In this document: positions 50,126 to 62,159 of the stretch, one piece after another | Layout of the letters: each line of letters starts with the position of its first letter | How positions within the stretch are numbered: the stretch's first letter is position 1 | NCBI RefSeq assembly: GCF_019320115.1 | Contig: NC_089598.1 | Location: forward strand, 30,895,983 to 30,959,982 | Reading direction: 5' to 3' | DNA: 64,000 nt | Source of the DNA: Miscanthus floridulus | Taxonomy: Eukaryota > Streptophyta > Magnoliopsida > Poales > Poaceae | The notes under the pieces: generated by a model | What the model was told of the DNA's origin: nothing | The model's database searches: none | Seen by the model: the letters and a program-made list of their open reading frames with translations, nothing else | Position numbers and translations under genes: made by a program

Positions 50126-51020
50126 CTACGCCGCCATACGCTCGAGCAGCGTGTGAATTTCGTGGTGGGCCCGGCGATCCTCGGGCGTTACGGCCTTTAG
50201 AAGGCTATGGAGCAAGGCCGTTGCGGCAGCGATGTTCTGGCTTGCCCGAGCGAACTGAGGAAGGGTTTCATTGTTGGCAATGATCCTTCGATTCACCTCA
50301 CGGGCCATGACGCATGCGCACCCACCGTCTTCGCGGCGTTCGATCTCTCGATCGACCTCCGCGTATTCCCGCACAAGCGTGAGTCCGGCTTCATTGATCT
50401 CTCGCTTCCGGGCTCTCAGCTGCTCCAACCCTACATGAGGTGGGGTCACCGTTCCCCCTTCGGTTCTGTCGCCGGGGTTGCCTGCGGGGTAGCCTCCTCT
50501 GTGGAGATGCTTTCAACGTGTCCCTTGGGGTACTTGCCATGAAGCATTCCCGAGAGGGGTGATGGCTCCCCCTGCTAGAGTCAGAGCCAGAGTCCAACCT
50601 CAGCCCCTCCGTGAGGAGGCCATGGAGGGATTCCGTGACGCTTTCGATCATCCCCATGAACTCATTGTTCGTGGAGGATGGGATCATGCACTGTGCCACA
50701 AGGTGGCTAATGGTCGCCGCGGCGTTGCGGAGACTGAATGGAAGCACCATCGGGGCGCTCCGTACAGAGTGTTCTGAAGAGAGGGTGAGGCAGCGTGAGT
50801 CCCCCTAGACGGCTGGGGTCCAAGGGAGACGCCGTGCTGGTTCTCAAGCCTCCCGTAGTTGAAGCTGACGGAGGGGAGAGACTGGATGGCGGTGTGGGCC
50901 AACTCCAACTCTCCTCCCACCGTGACGATGAAGTCTAGGGCACCAAAATGCACGTGTGCACCTAGGACCCAGTTGATTGCGTGGCTAGCCATCCGAGGCT
51001 TGATTTGGAATGCGCAAAGG
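50126..51020 (-). pseudogene. Element 3 gag, N-terminal part
   Basis: The frame 50126-50449 has LRARKREINEAGLTLVREYA and VNRRIIANNETLPQFARASQ, and ends HHEIHTLLERMAA. The frame 50391-50750 adds the serine-rich N-terminal part. They are offset, so this is also broken. Confidence 0.55.
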
Positions 51021-51039
51021 CCCCTACCTGGCGCGCCAA
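51021..51039 (-). other. Primer binding site of element 3
   Basis: TTGGCGCGCCAGGTAGGGG on the - strand beside the right LTR. It fixes the orientation. Confidence 0.65.
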
Positions 51040-51040
51040 C

Positions 51041-51880
51041 TATCGGTGTTTCGAACAAACATCAACTAGTAAATTTATAATTGTTGCATGTTAGGCCCGG
51101 ATGGTGTACTAAAGGACACAAGGTTTATACTGGTTTGGGTAGAACATCCCTACGTCCAGTCTACTGCTGCTCGTGTTATTAGTACCGAAAAAGGTTCATA
51201 GTAGGGGGTACAAACGGTCGAGAGAGGGACATGTCCCAAGTCTCTGATAGAAAGGTCAAAAGGACGCCAAGAGCTTGGTTGTTGCTCGGCTTTGTCTTGT
51301 GTGTCAAAAATGATCGATCCCTTAGTGGGGTGCCCTGCCCTCCCTTTTATAGACCAAGGGGGGAGCAGGGGTTACAGATGGGAGAAAGAGGAAAAAGCCA
51401 AAGGTAGAGAAGGTCCTTCGAAGGAGCTGGGTCTTCCTTTTCCCCTGTGCCTGCCCTGCTAACATGGCAGACCATGTCAGAGATGGCGTGTTCGCTGATC
51501 CTTATAGGTTCGTGCCTTGGCATCTTTCAGCAAGTGGGTGCGTCCCATCCTACACTAGCGGACGGTGCGGCGTGCCAGAGAGCTATGACCCTACGGGGAA
51601 GTGACCATACGTCCGTCACTGTAGATGATGTGAGCTCTGTCTTGGATCGTAGTGGTCGTCGAGCGAGGCGGAGATAGCCCTCGGACGTCGAGCGAGGCGG
51701 GACCTGCCCTCAGCCGTCGGGCGAGGCAGAGTCTTAGCCCTTGGGGGTCAGGCGAGGCGGGACCAATTGTTCGTCGTTCGGGCAAGAAGTGTAATAGCGT
51801 TCTTGTCTGACCGGAAGCGTCAATGTTCGATGGTTTATTAATTCCACCTCATTGGGTACCCCGGTATTAGGTCCTCGATA
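51041..51880 (-). repeat. Element 3 right LTR (5' LTR)
   Basis: 840 bp, starts TATCGGTGTTTCG and ends CCTCGATA. It has a - strand TATA box at 51344-51351 and a short array of the 29-bp repeat at 51657-51769. It lacks about 200 bp and about five repeat units present in the left LTR. Confidence 0.9.
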
Positions 51881-51885
51881 GAAGT

Positions 51886-52166
51886 GGTGACCTTCTAGCG
51901 TCAAATAAGCAACCCTAACACTTCACCTTACCACTAGGGAGTGGGGTTGTAAGATATCTTTCACTCAAAGTTTGTTTTAGCACTTGTAGTGCAATTCTCG
52001 TAGGTGCCGGAACTCCCGGCTGTTTGCGTCGAAACTTCCGGTGCTGGAAGTTCCGGCCTAAACTGTCGGGGTTTCCGATTGTTACTGACATTTGACTTTG
52101 AGATTACGCAAAAAATTTTAGATATGCCAATTCACCCCCTCTCTAGGCATTGTTTAGATCTTTTCA
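51886..52166 (+). repeat. Sirevirus 3' LTR, last part
   Basis: Continues the LTR cut at 31023. It includes GGAAGTTCCGGC-like motifs near 52005-52070 and ends AATTCACCCCCTCTCTAGG...CTTTTCA, the usual Sirevirus LTR end. Confidence 0.8.
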
Positions 52167-53455
52167 TCGATGCAGTCTGGCACCGACGCATAGAGGCATC
52201 AGATCTCGCCTGCCCAACCAGCCACTAGCGCTAGGAGGCAGCCGATCTCAGCCTTGCGCCCGACCACCGACGACTAGAGGCAGCAGCTCTTGCCCTCTTG
52301 GCCAGCCCCTGGCCCCAAGAGATGACGAATCTTGGTCTCCTGTCCAACCATCAGCTCCCGGAGATGGCAGATTTTGGCCACTTATGCGGCAGTAGGCGTC
52401 TGGAGGTAGCCCACCACCCTCTCCACCCGCAAATCCTAAAGAGACCTCTCTGTCCCCGATGGTGAACAGCTCATGTCCCAAGCTTCCTCTATGCGGCCTC
52501 CTCCTCGGCGCACTCCTTCATCGCCATAGGCATTGCCATCGCGCGCCTCCTGCTCCGCCCTTGGGGCCTACCACAGGTGGAGCAGGAGCCATTAGCATAC
52601 TAGGAGAAGATCAAGATGTACTCATCGGCCATCTATGTCGCCTGCCCCGCCAGAGGAATCGCCACCTGCGGGCTCACCCACTTGGCCGTGACGTACTCAC
52701 GTTGCTCAACCTCGTTAAGTGCAATATGCAGGTGAGCAGGCAACAACCTAGGTCTATGGCCCTGGTGCCCCACGACATCCATTTTGGTAAAGATCTCGCG
52801 CAGATCTGGTGATCTTTGGTTGGTTGGGATTGGAGAGCTAGTTAGTCGTAGGCTTGCGATTGATTTCGTCTTCGTGATCTGGATGCCTATGCGTGTAGAT
52901 TTACTTCATGTGAGCATCAGTAATTCATTTTTCTTTCCAGTTATGATATTCTTTGGTTCAAACTTGTGGTTGATGCTTTTTTAATTTAGTAGTTTGGTAG
53001 CTTGTTAGCTGAGTTGCTTTTGTGTGGATTGGTTTTACTGCAGGGCTCCTTCTAACTGCTTTCAAGTAGTGGGAACATGCATCGGCATCTGTCATTATAA
53101 AATTCTTCATGTTTCAAACAAAACTGATGAATGTGTTTTTCTCTGAGTATAGTTTGTGTTTGTGGTTGGATGCTCTATCAGGCTTGGTACTAAATGAACC
53201 ATTAATTGTGATTGTGACAATTGACACATTTGCTCTGATAGGTTGATATGTTGATTTTTGCCAAATAATTCTTCATTTTCCATGTTATGTGTATTTCTAA
53301 TTTATTGTCGTGTTATTCTACGGTTTTCATAAATGAATTGATTTTGTTTCTATGTTTCCCGGAAACGAAATCAATTCAAATTAAGGTTTCCTATGCTTAC
53401 TTTCCAGAGATGCTGAATATCAGTTAGATAATAACCTGTATAACTTGTGTTGTAT
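52167..53455. other. Flank beyond the Sirevirus, unknown
   Basis: GC-rich up to about 52850, then AT-rich. The 52459-52812 + frame (117 codons) has no recognisable domain. The stretch could be a gene fragment or part of an unannotated transposon together with the palindrome arrays that follow. Confidence 0.4.
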
Positions 53456-53527
53456 AACTTACTAACATAAGTTGTGCGGTGTAACTTATTTGCATAAGTT
53501 TTACAGACTAACTTATGTGCATAAGTT
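53456..53527. repeat. Palindrome array A: three 18-bp palindromes, 27-bp period
   Basis: AACTTA-N6-TAAGTT at 53456-53473, 53483-53500 and 53510-53527; the last is a near-perfect AACTTATG-TG-CATAAGTT. The starts are exactly 27 bp apart. Diverged half-sites continue to about 53590. Confidence 0.8.
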
Positions 53528-53728
53528 GTGGTGAATAACTTATGTCTTCTCAAGTTATGACATGAGTTACTTTCATAAGTTATGGTCATGACTTATCTCA
53601 CAATTAGGACAAGTACAAGTTCTTTATATAACAGAATCCATACTTATAGTTCCATATGTACTTCTCATATACTAATTCATAATTAGGACACGTTCACTAC
53701 ATAATATTCCGCATAACTTGTATTATGT

Positions 53729-53800
53729 AACTTATAAATATAAGTTTTGTTGTATAACTTACCTACATAAGTTTTATTAACTAACTTACGTGCATAAGTT
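53729..53800. repeat. Palindrome array B: three 18-bp palindromes, 27-bp period
   Basis: Same motif at 53729-53746, 53756-53773 and 53783-53800, also 27 bp apart and 273 bp from array A. Half-sites such as TATAACTTG and AAGTTAT continue to about 54520. Confidence 0.8.
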
Positions 53801-54285
53801 GTTGTGAATACTTATGTACATCAAGTGTATTGTATAACTTTTTATACACAAGTTGTGTTGCATAAATTTTTCTTTCAAATTTGTGTTGTATAACTTGTTT
53901 TTTCAAATTTATGCCATCAGTTGTGTTGCATGCTAAATTTATTATGTATCTAACTTGTGTTTTCATCTATATGCTACCTAACTTATTTGATTAAATTACT
54001 GTACTTAGTTCATGTTTATCACATTATGTTAGATAATCATCTTAGTTTTGCTATTAACTTATGTGTTTCTTGTTGTCAACTTTTTTTATTTATTATTTTA
54101 AATATTAAATATTTTGCAGATCTTCCATTTGAAGACACAGAGATATGTTGAATATCAAGTTACAGAGATGCTGACTATCATAGTTGCACAAGTTATAAAA
54201 GTTATTATATAACTTGTTATGCAAGTTTGCACCATCTTATGAAATTTGTTGTGTAGTATAGGGTGTAAAAGTTACTTTTATTTTG

Positions 54286-54304
54286 CCCCCCCCCCCCCCC
54301 CCCC
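54286..54304. repeat. Run of 19 C
   Basis: A pure homopolymer between AT-rich sequences; its length may be uncertain in the assembly. Confidence 0.9.
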
Positions 54305-55305
54305 AACCCTTTTTTCAATCATTTTTTCATGTTCCCGAATGATTAGTTTCTAAAATGAAAAAATACCGATGAAACCTAAAGAGAATGTTATTCTGGTAGT
54401 TGTTCTCAAAATTTAAATTGCACGTGGACATAGCTCACGAAAAAGAAAAAGTAATGTTGTATAACTTAGCACGCTTAACTTATTCCTCGAAGTTATGTTG
54501 TTAACTCAGTTAGTGCAAGTTATGCGCACATGCTTTAAAAAAAGAAAAAGAAAATGTAGGCGCGCGTAAGAGCGCTAAAAGGAAACTGTTGCGCGCATGT
54601 AGAATGAGATGTGCGCGCCCTTCTACCCCAAAAAATGAAGGAGACCATCCGTAAAAGGAAGCAGGCGAGAATAATTATTTTCCTAAAAAGAATAGTCTAA
54701 AAGTTGTTGGAGAATCGTTCGCTGATTAAATTATAGTGAGCGTTCGCCGCGTCGAACAGTCTCAAAGAAATTGAAACCAAGAGGGGGGCAGTGGATTCTC
54801 ATTCCTTCAAAACATACAACCGCAAAAAACCTTTCCACTAGAAAGGAATTCATAAATCCTGCATTTCAAACACTGCTTCAGTGTTTAAACTACCGGAAAT
54901 CTAGTTTTGACTGAATATATTGACTCAACGAGGATTCAATGAATTGCTGCATAAGGATTTAGACTATTATAATTTGCACAAGAAGACTAAAGAAATGCTG
55001 GGTAAGCTCAAAAAAAGCTATAAGCTCACACGGTACAGTGAAATGCAACACGAGAATTGCATTGTAGTGTGCCAGAGAAGGGAATTTGAAAAGGTACACG
55101 TGACAACAATTCTCTAGAAACAGTAGATACTTCTTCCAATAATTTCAGCAAGTACATTTATTTCTCCTTATATGAGTACAGAATGATACAACATGACGTA
55201 ATGACTCTGCCACAATCTCAATAAAGAAGGATGGAAATAATGATGAACTCATACTTGATGAACCATCCACATTATTAGTTGTGATCAGATTGATTGTCTA
55301 TAAGA
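54305..55305. other. Flank of the OPR pseudogene, no gene seen
   Basis: AT-rich with further AAGTTAT half-sites to about 54525. The 65-codon + frame at 54920-55117 is charged but has no recognisable motif. It would also include the 3' untranslated part of the OPR-like gene. Confidence 0.5.
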
Positions 55306-56442
<1,137 letters not shown>

Positions 56443-56546
56443 CTTGCCTCCCTGTTCGGTGGTTGCCAGCGTTCTCGCTTTGCTCTGTTTCTCGCTTTGC
56501 TTCTGCTCTGCTTCTTCTGCGTCTCCTGGCAGCGGTCTCGGTGTAC

Positions 56547-56553
56547 ATTTATA
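56547..56553 (-). promoter_or_regulatory. TATA box of the OPR-like pseudogene
   Basis: TATAAAT on the - strand, about 105 bp upstream of the ATG and only about 20 bp from the edge of the solo LTR, which separates it from all further promoter sequence. Confidence 0.55.
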
Positions 56554-56573
56554 CGTGTCGAAGTGGGCGTCTA

Positions 56574-59500
56574 TGTAATAGAATCGACCAAATTATAAGA
56601 ACATAAATACAAAAACAATCACCGAAGTGGTTAGATTTCTGTACTTAAGCTCCCATAATCCCGGTAGTCCGGAAATTACGAAGGATTTCAAACAACTCCC
56701 GACATACAAACCAAGACCGTAGTAATTCAACACAACACATCATTCATTACAACATTTCACAAGTGGCATTCGGATTACATCCATCAGAGTTCAAATAAAA
56801 TATTACAAACCAAGTTCAACTTTGCGGAAGCAACATAGTTTAGTATATAACTTCATAGTTTCAAATACATTGCCAGATCTAAGTCATGTCCCACAAAAAC
56901 ATCTTCAGGTACGAGAACTAGGAGAGGCCGCGCTCAACGGTCTAGTCTTCATCCCCAGCCGGGAGAAGGCAATACTTGCAGCAACCAAAGTAGAACTGGT
57001 CATCTGCAATAGGTGGGAGATAAACCCTGAGTATGAAAAGGTACTCAGCTAGACTTACCCGTCAAAACCAGAAATAAAGGACATCAAGGATCATGCAAGG
57101 CTTATGAGGTGGGCTAGCTTGACACAGTTGCATAAAAGAGCTTATGAATATAGTGACCAATTTAAACTTCGCATCAAGTTTATCATCATTTACCTGTCCA
57201 CTAGATTTGCACCTGTACTAGAGCACTCACTTATTAGGAGCAATGAATATTAACCATAGCAGGTATAATAAGGCTGTCATCATCATATCATCTTTCCTGA
57301 ACCATTATGATATTTAGTGTATCTACTTTGGAGATAAGCCCGTCAAGTTCTCACTAACCGGTGAGAGACGGCGACTCGAATCGAATTACAACTCAGCTGA
57401 GGGGGTATTCCTAACTCTCACCCTGGCATACTTTGCAAGGGTAGCCGTGGGTCACCTTTGGGACAACTCAGGAATCAAATTCGCGGGTTCGATCAGCGCC
57501 AGCACTCTCAGGGATTACCCTTCTGCCAGGACGATCAGGACTTTTAAATCACCTGCCCTTGGACTCACGCCTACGGCTCCCTTCCGAGGCGTACTTTATA
57601 CTTATCGACTCCCGGCCTGAGGTGAGCTACTCGGCTTCGTGGTCAGTCTCCAGACCCGGCCAACTAAGAGAGAGACATGCGTTCAACATGAACAGGAAAG
57701 GCTCCAAGATTCAGTCCTTAAGCGACACAGACGGAGTCACTACAAACCGGCAAGCCTCCGCCCGGTCTTCAACTCAAATTAAGACAAGTTCTTTTCCACG
57801 ATAGAAAATATAGCCAACCGTGCCGTATGTATATCCCTATAGCTCGCAGGTGACAGGAAATCACCTAACTTCTACCGCGTTTAAGCAGGGCTAAGCACTA
57901 CACGAGCCTGAGCTACATAGGATTCAGAGTATCAATATCTGGACAAGGATTGGATAACTAATGCAGCAAGTGTTTGCATCCAACACCTAAACTTAATGCA
58001 ACAATATATATGTAACAATAATACTTTAATTGCATTTCATAAGTTAGGAGGCTTAATATGCTCCGGGGCTTGCCTTTCAAAAGTTGCACGGACGGTGATC
58101 CGGGCACTCAACGGCGACCTCGTCTGGCACTTCTCCTGAGGGCTGCACCTCCATTTTTCATAACAGAACATGGCATAAATTATATTTTTAATATAAACTA
58201 GACATTACCAGGGACTCAACAAAATTGGAACCACATCATTTGGATCTACCAACCAAGAGATATACATTTTTGAATATGTACTCAAATCTGTGAAAAAGAA
58301 TAAAACAAAATAAAATGGAAACCCTAACCAACTACTGGTGGGCTGGCCCGTAAAAACATGGCGGCCCGCGACGCACGCGTCAGCACTCAGCGTGGCCTAG
58401 AAACTTGGCGTGGTCCATGGCCGGCTCTCGCCTACGCGCGTCAGCTGACAAGGGGGCCCTGCAAGTCAGAGAGACAGACAGGGGAGGGAAGAAGAGCGAC
58501 GGCGTAGCTCGTCGCCGGTGGCAGCTCCGGCGAGGCCATCAGTACCAGCGTGTTCACCTCACCCGTGCGCACCTAGGGGTACCATCAATTGCAGCAATTT
58601 TAGCGGCTAGGGGAAATGGCGATGGCCATGGCGGCGCACGGCCGCGGGTTGGCCAGCTCCGGCGAGGTCCGACCCGTAGGGCGCAGCTAAGCTCGGTACG
58701 AGCTTCAGGAGGTCACTACCATGCAACCCAAGCAAAGAGAAGGGGACGGGAAAGCCTCGGTGGTAGTTGGCCGCGTAGAGCGCCAACTCTGGCGAGGTCC
58801 CGTCATGGCGGCGGTGGTGGAAACGGCAAATGTGCCCTTACCAAGACCCAATCGGCACGGCTGAGAGGTGGAGGAGGTAGAGGAGAACACGGCGGGGCTA
58901 TTGATGAGCTGGCCGACGCGTTTTTGCGGTGGCAAGCGAGCTAGGCGACGACGAAGCTTGGTCGGCAACGGCGGAGCTGCTGTGGCTCTATTGCTGCGCA
59001 CGGTGGAGGCGAAGGAATGGAGAAAATGGACTGTGAACCGGTCGACAGGCGCATGGGGTGCTCATGTCGTGGCCGGCCATGCCAGGGCGTCCACGGCGCG
59101 TGGCAGCGTGATCAGGCGACCAGCGACGCGCGGCGTACACGCGGCCGTCGAACTCTGAACCTATTGAACACTGTAGCTTGTCTGAAACTCGATTCAGTTT
59201 TCAAATGAACCGACTAATAGGTGAAGTTGATAGCGTTTGATCTCTTAGACCGTGACGAATTAGTGGAAGTAATGTATATGAAAGTTGTAGAGCTATGGTA
59301 GGGCTACAACTTTGATTTAGAAATCAACAGCTAATTCTCCCTGGATCATGAGTTGTATCAAGCCAAAGTTGGCTCAATCAAACTGAAACTGCATTTAGGA
59401 GAAAAAATTTTCAGTGTTGAATCAACCTTCAATAATGACTTGTGGGCCCTTTTTGAACATGTTCTAGCCATTTTCATGAGATGGTCATGTTGAGACTTTT

Positions 59501-60042
59501 GTTCCTTGATAAATTGGCTACAACTTTGGTAAAGGGTGCACATCCATGCAAGGTCTCTAGGTTGGACTTTTTGATCAGTCAAACAGAGTCACTCTATAGG
59601 TCATCCTATAGTCAAACCTCCACCTAGAGGGCAATTTAGTCATTTTGGTCCACATGAACAATGTCCCATGAATTACCCTAAGTGTAGTTAAGGTGTATTA
59701 GACCATAATTAACCACTCTACACAAGTGCTACCCAACTTCTAAGTATCACATGTGATGAAACAACAAAACACTCAATTTACCCTAATGTTGCAATTCCAT
59801 GTTTCACATGTTTCATGACTTTGTTGTAATTTTAAACTTGTCATATTACTACCATGTTGCCATGTTTCAAGGGATGAGAAACTCATGTTGCATTCACATG
59901 TTGCACTAACTACCATTCATAATCAATCAAGTATGAAACAAACATAATTGAGAATGTTGCATATACATATTTTTGTAACAATGACATGATGTTTATGAAA
60001 TGAAATACAATTTTGTGAAAACCAAACACCTAAGGTGTTACA
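56574..60042 (-). repeat. Solo LTR of the element 1 family, with an internal deletion
   Basis: Starts TGTAATAGAATCGACC and ends AGGTGTTACA, with near-perfect target duplication GTCTA/GTCTC. It aligns along its length with the 4.58-kb LTRs but lacks about 1.2 kb (LTR1 positions about 5420-6640), so it is 3469 bp. It differs at many more positions than the LTR pair of element 1, so it is older. It carries the hairpin at 57027-57048 and the GC-rich island at about 58330-59160. Orientation is the same as element 1. Confidence 0.88.
57027..57048 (-). other. Conserved LTR hairpin, solo LTR
   Basis: CTGAGTAT-GAAAAG-GTACTCAG, 453 bp from the LTR edge; the single stem change leaves a wobble pair in one strand. 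Confidence 0.65.
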
Positions 60043-60374
60043 GTCTCCTGACCAGTGGATGCCAGCCCGCCGTTAGTTTCTGACTGTGTAACCTGTTGCG
60101 TGTCCCAATGCAACCCGTTGCGTCACCCTTTCCGTCATCCACTGGCGTTCAGGTCTGTGGCAGCAGCAGCGGACACGCGCACGCCCTTGATTCTCTTTTC
60201 TCACGCAGGTTCGTCGTATCCAGTAGTGTTTCGACTGCACAACAACCGCACGCGAAGTTCACAGTGTGGGCAGTTTGACTTGTCGTGCAACTACGTCATC
60301 TGCAATAAGAGATGACGTGACTAGGACGTGTGGCATTTTACACGTAGAATCTTCTTCGCCGATTGTCCCTATGT
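60043..60374. other. Former upstream region of the OPR-like gene
   Basis: Would have been adjacent to the TATA box before the solo LTR insertion. No ORF with known content. Distinct promoter elements cannot be named by eye. Confidence 0.4.
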
Positions 60375-60630
60375 GCATTTTCTTAGGCTAATTGGCGGAA
60401 TTTTTTGGAAAATGATACTATAGCACTTTCATTGTTATTTGGCAATTAGTGTCTAATTATAGTCTAATTAGACTTAAAAGATTCGTCTCGTAAATTTCGT
60501 CTAAACTGTGTAATTAGTTTTATTTTTTATTTATATTTAATGCTTCATGCATGCGTCCAAAGATTCGATGTGACGGAGAATCTTGAAAATTTTTGCAAAA
60601 TAAAGTGCAACTAAACAGACACTTAGTTCG
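60375..60630. mobile_element. Grass MITE (class ending in ...AACTAAACA)
   Basis: Contains phrases that I recognise from a very common grass MITE: TGGCAATTAGTGTCTAATTA, AAAGATTCGTCTCGTAAATT, TGTGTAATTAGTTTT, CATGCATGCGTCCAAAGATT and GATGTGACGGAGAATCTTGA. The left terminal repeat is degenerate (CTTAGGCTAATTGG instead of the usual TTGTTTAGTT). The family name is not certain from memory. Confidence 0.75.
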
Positions 60631-60659
60631 ACCAACCACTGACATGTAAGTAGAATAGC

Positions 60660-60900
60660 ACACTTAGGACACCCGCAATGGTACAAATAGTTACTAGCTC
60701 TAAACCAACATCTTTAACAATGCTAACTTTTAGTATATAGCATATAATATGGATAGCCCTACAAGATACACTCACATGATGTTGACATGTATATACGAGG
60801 CTAGTTTTTCTCCATCTCTCTTATTAAAATATGAAGAAAATGTTTAGATCTAGCTCATGAGTCAATTGTTGGAGCTGCCCTTATTACATTCACATAAACA
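60660..60900. mobile_element. Possible second MITE
   Basis: ACTTAGGACACCCGCAATGG at the left and TTGTTGGAGCTGCCCTTATT at the right form a weak inverted match around AT-rich DNA, a pattern seen in grass MITEs. No clean target duplication was found. Confidence 0.3.
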
Positions 60901-61039
60901 TACCGGTAGATTCGTTCTCTAAATTAATTAAAAGGTACCGGACACCCATATAAAGATACATTATTCAGGTCGAGTATTTAATCTTGAGAAAAGTGTTCTC
61001 TCATGTAACTGTAAACCGTATCATTCCTTTGCTTTGTTA

Positions 61040-61510
61040 GAGGGAGAGGAAGCTTCGTTTTTTATGACATTTTGGATCTACACACTAATTAGCATATTGT
61101 TGAACGACTTTGATTCCATCTATATCGGTCATAATTGGATATGTCTTTTTCGTTGGATTTGTCTCGATCATCCTCTAGGAGCACATAATTGATTTAGAGC
61201 CAAGACAATTATTCAAAAGCATTTAAAAGAAGTTTGATATATTCTGCATGTTCAAGATCATGATCCACAAAAAATATTTTGCCATCAACTTATTGTAAGA
61301 TTGGTAGACCTCATCTACTAAATGCAGAACCACTCCCATCCACAAACTAGTAATATTCTCTTTTGCTCCATCAATTCAAATTGCCAATACATTAGCAATT
61401 AGGTTGTATAAAATTGAAGAAAAGTGGACCACCATGCCTAAGACATTTTGTGTGTGGGAAAGAAGTCTCCAACATCACCATGCATTTATCTTGACACCCA
61501 CACACCCTTT
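61040..61510 (-). pseudogene. LINE (non-LTR) reverse transcriptase fragment
   Basis: On the - strand frames give NVGDFFPTHKMS..., a decayed form of the RT region before the catalytic site, then LPILQ-VDGKIFFVDHDLEH around the former catalytic aspartates and AEYIKLLLNAFE-LSWL-INY after it. Several stops and frame changes. It is a short, dead remnant. Confidence 0.6.
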
Positions 61511-61768
61511 ACAAATATTAATAATGGAGGAACTAGAATTGCAAACATATCAACAATTTAGTTGAATAAAATTGGGATGGTGGGGTGGTCCTAGCTCTGA
61601 CCCGCCAAAGGTTCCAGGTAGTTATGGGTGACTACAATGAAAGAAGCACGCCCTGCACCTGCTGATCAAGACAGCAAGGCAGAGAATTTTACACCAGTGC
61701 TTACCTCCCCACGATGGCGATAACTACTACTAACACCAACATGTCTACACGGTCACCATGCATGCTGT

Positions 61769-62140
61769 TAGATCTTAATTGGCCTTGCTCTAATTTTATT
61801 CGACTAAAGTCAATAAATCCTAAGACCTAGATTAAATGTTATGTATGATCAAGTACGCAATGAAAGAGAACAACTACTTCAGCTACTTCAATACAAGTAG
61901 ATCTGCTTCCGAGTGGCCGTTCGCGGGACTGAATTGTGTGCCTCGGTCTGCATCGACGGTGGTTCACAACATCTCAGCAAGCTCACTATGTCACCTAGTG
62001 GGCTACAACTCCAATGATTTCTTTCTTATTTATATGATCAATATGAGGTCAATGGGTAGATCACACATGTATATACTTCACAAACTTTTTGCTAATTTTT
62101 GGATTTAATTATGCCCGAATTTTCCTAAACATCTAATGAC
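61769..62140 (+). repeat. LTR-like repeat 1 of a Copia remnant
   Basis: Starts TGTTAGATCTTAATTGGCC, typical for a Copia LTR start. From about 61850 it matches 62985-63330 with much divergence (shared phrases CCTCG-CTGCATCGAC-GTGGT, CATCTCAGCAAGCTC, GATCACAC-TG). Confidence 0.5.
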
Positions 62141-62159
62141 CCAAAAAAACCCCTATAAT

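Larger units (their letters stand above)
31024..51880 (-). mobile_element. Element 3: Ty3/Gypsy Tat-type retrotransposon with a nested element in one LTR
   Basis: LTR ends TATCG...CGATA on the right copy; the left copy ends CCAACA. Target duplication GAAGT at 31019-31023 and 51881-51885. Gag, protease, RT, RNase H and integrase run right to left on the - strand; the + strand carries an antisense gene at 39200-42189. The primer site next to the right LTR reads TTGGCGCGCCAGGTAGGGG on the - strand, and the purine tract next to the left LTR reads GAGGGCTCGGGGGCTAC. The capsid part of gag appears to be deleted, and pol has several stops, so the copy is dead. Without the nested element it would be about 14.4 kb. 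Confidence 0.9.
1..52166 (+). mobile_element. Copia/Sirevirus retrotransposon, 5' part outside window, split by three nested insertions
   Basis: This is the outermost element. In order on the + strand it holds the end of a Copia pol (1-1731), a spacer, an env-like ORF (2729-3860 and 17134-17730), a tail with several AAAGGGGGAG-like purine tracts, and a 3' LTR that starts TGAAAG at 29697 and ends CTTTTCA at 52166. Removing the insertions at 3861-17128, 18285-29653 and 31024-51880, with one copy of each target duplication, rejoins the parts. Late ORF after pol, repeated purine tracts and CpG-rich GGAAGTYCCG repeats are Sirevirus traits (established knowledge). Its target duplication cannot be tested because the 5' LTR lies left of the window; the base run after the LTR is TCGAT. 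Coding parts carry many stops, so it is dead and is the oldest element of the nest. Confidence 0.85.

Noticed and set aside
52459..52812. 117-codon + strand ORF, possible gene fragment
   Set aside because: I could not connect it to any family, and neighbouring frames are equally open; kept only as unknown flank.
54920..55117. 65-codon ORF between the palindrome region and the OPR pseudogene
   Set aside because: No recognisable motif and no promoter or splice context; length is within chance for this base composition.
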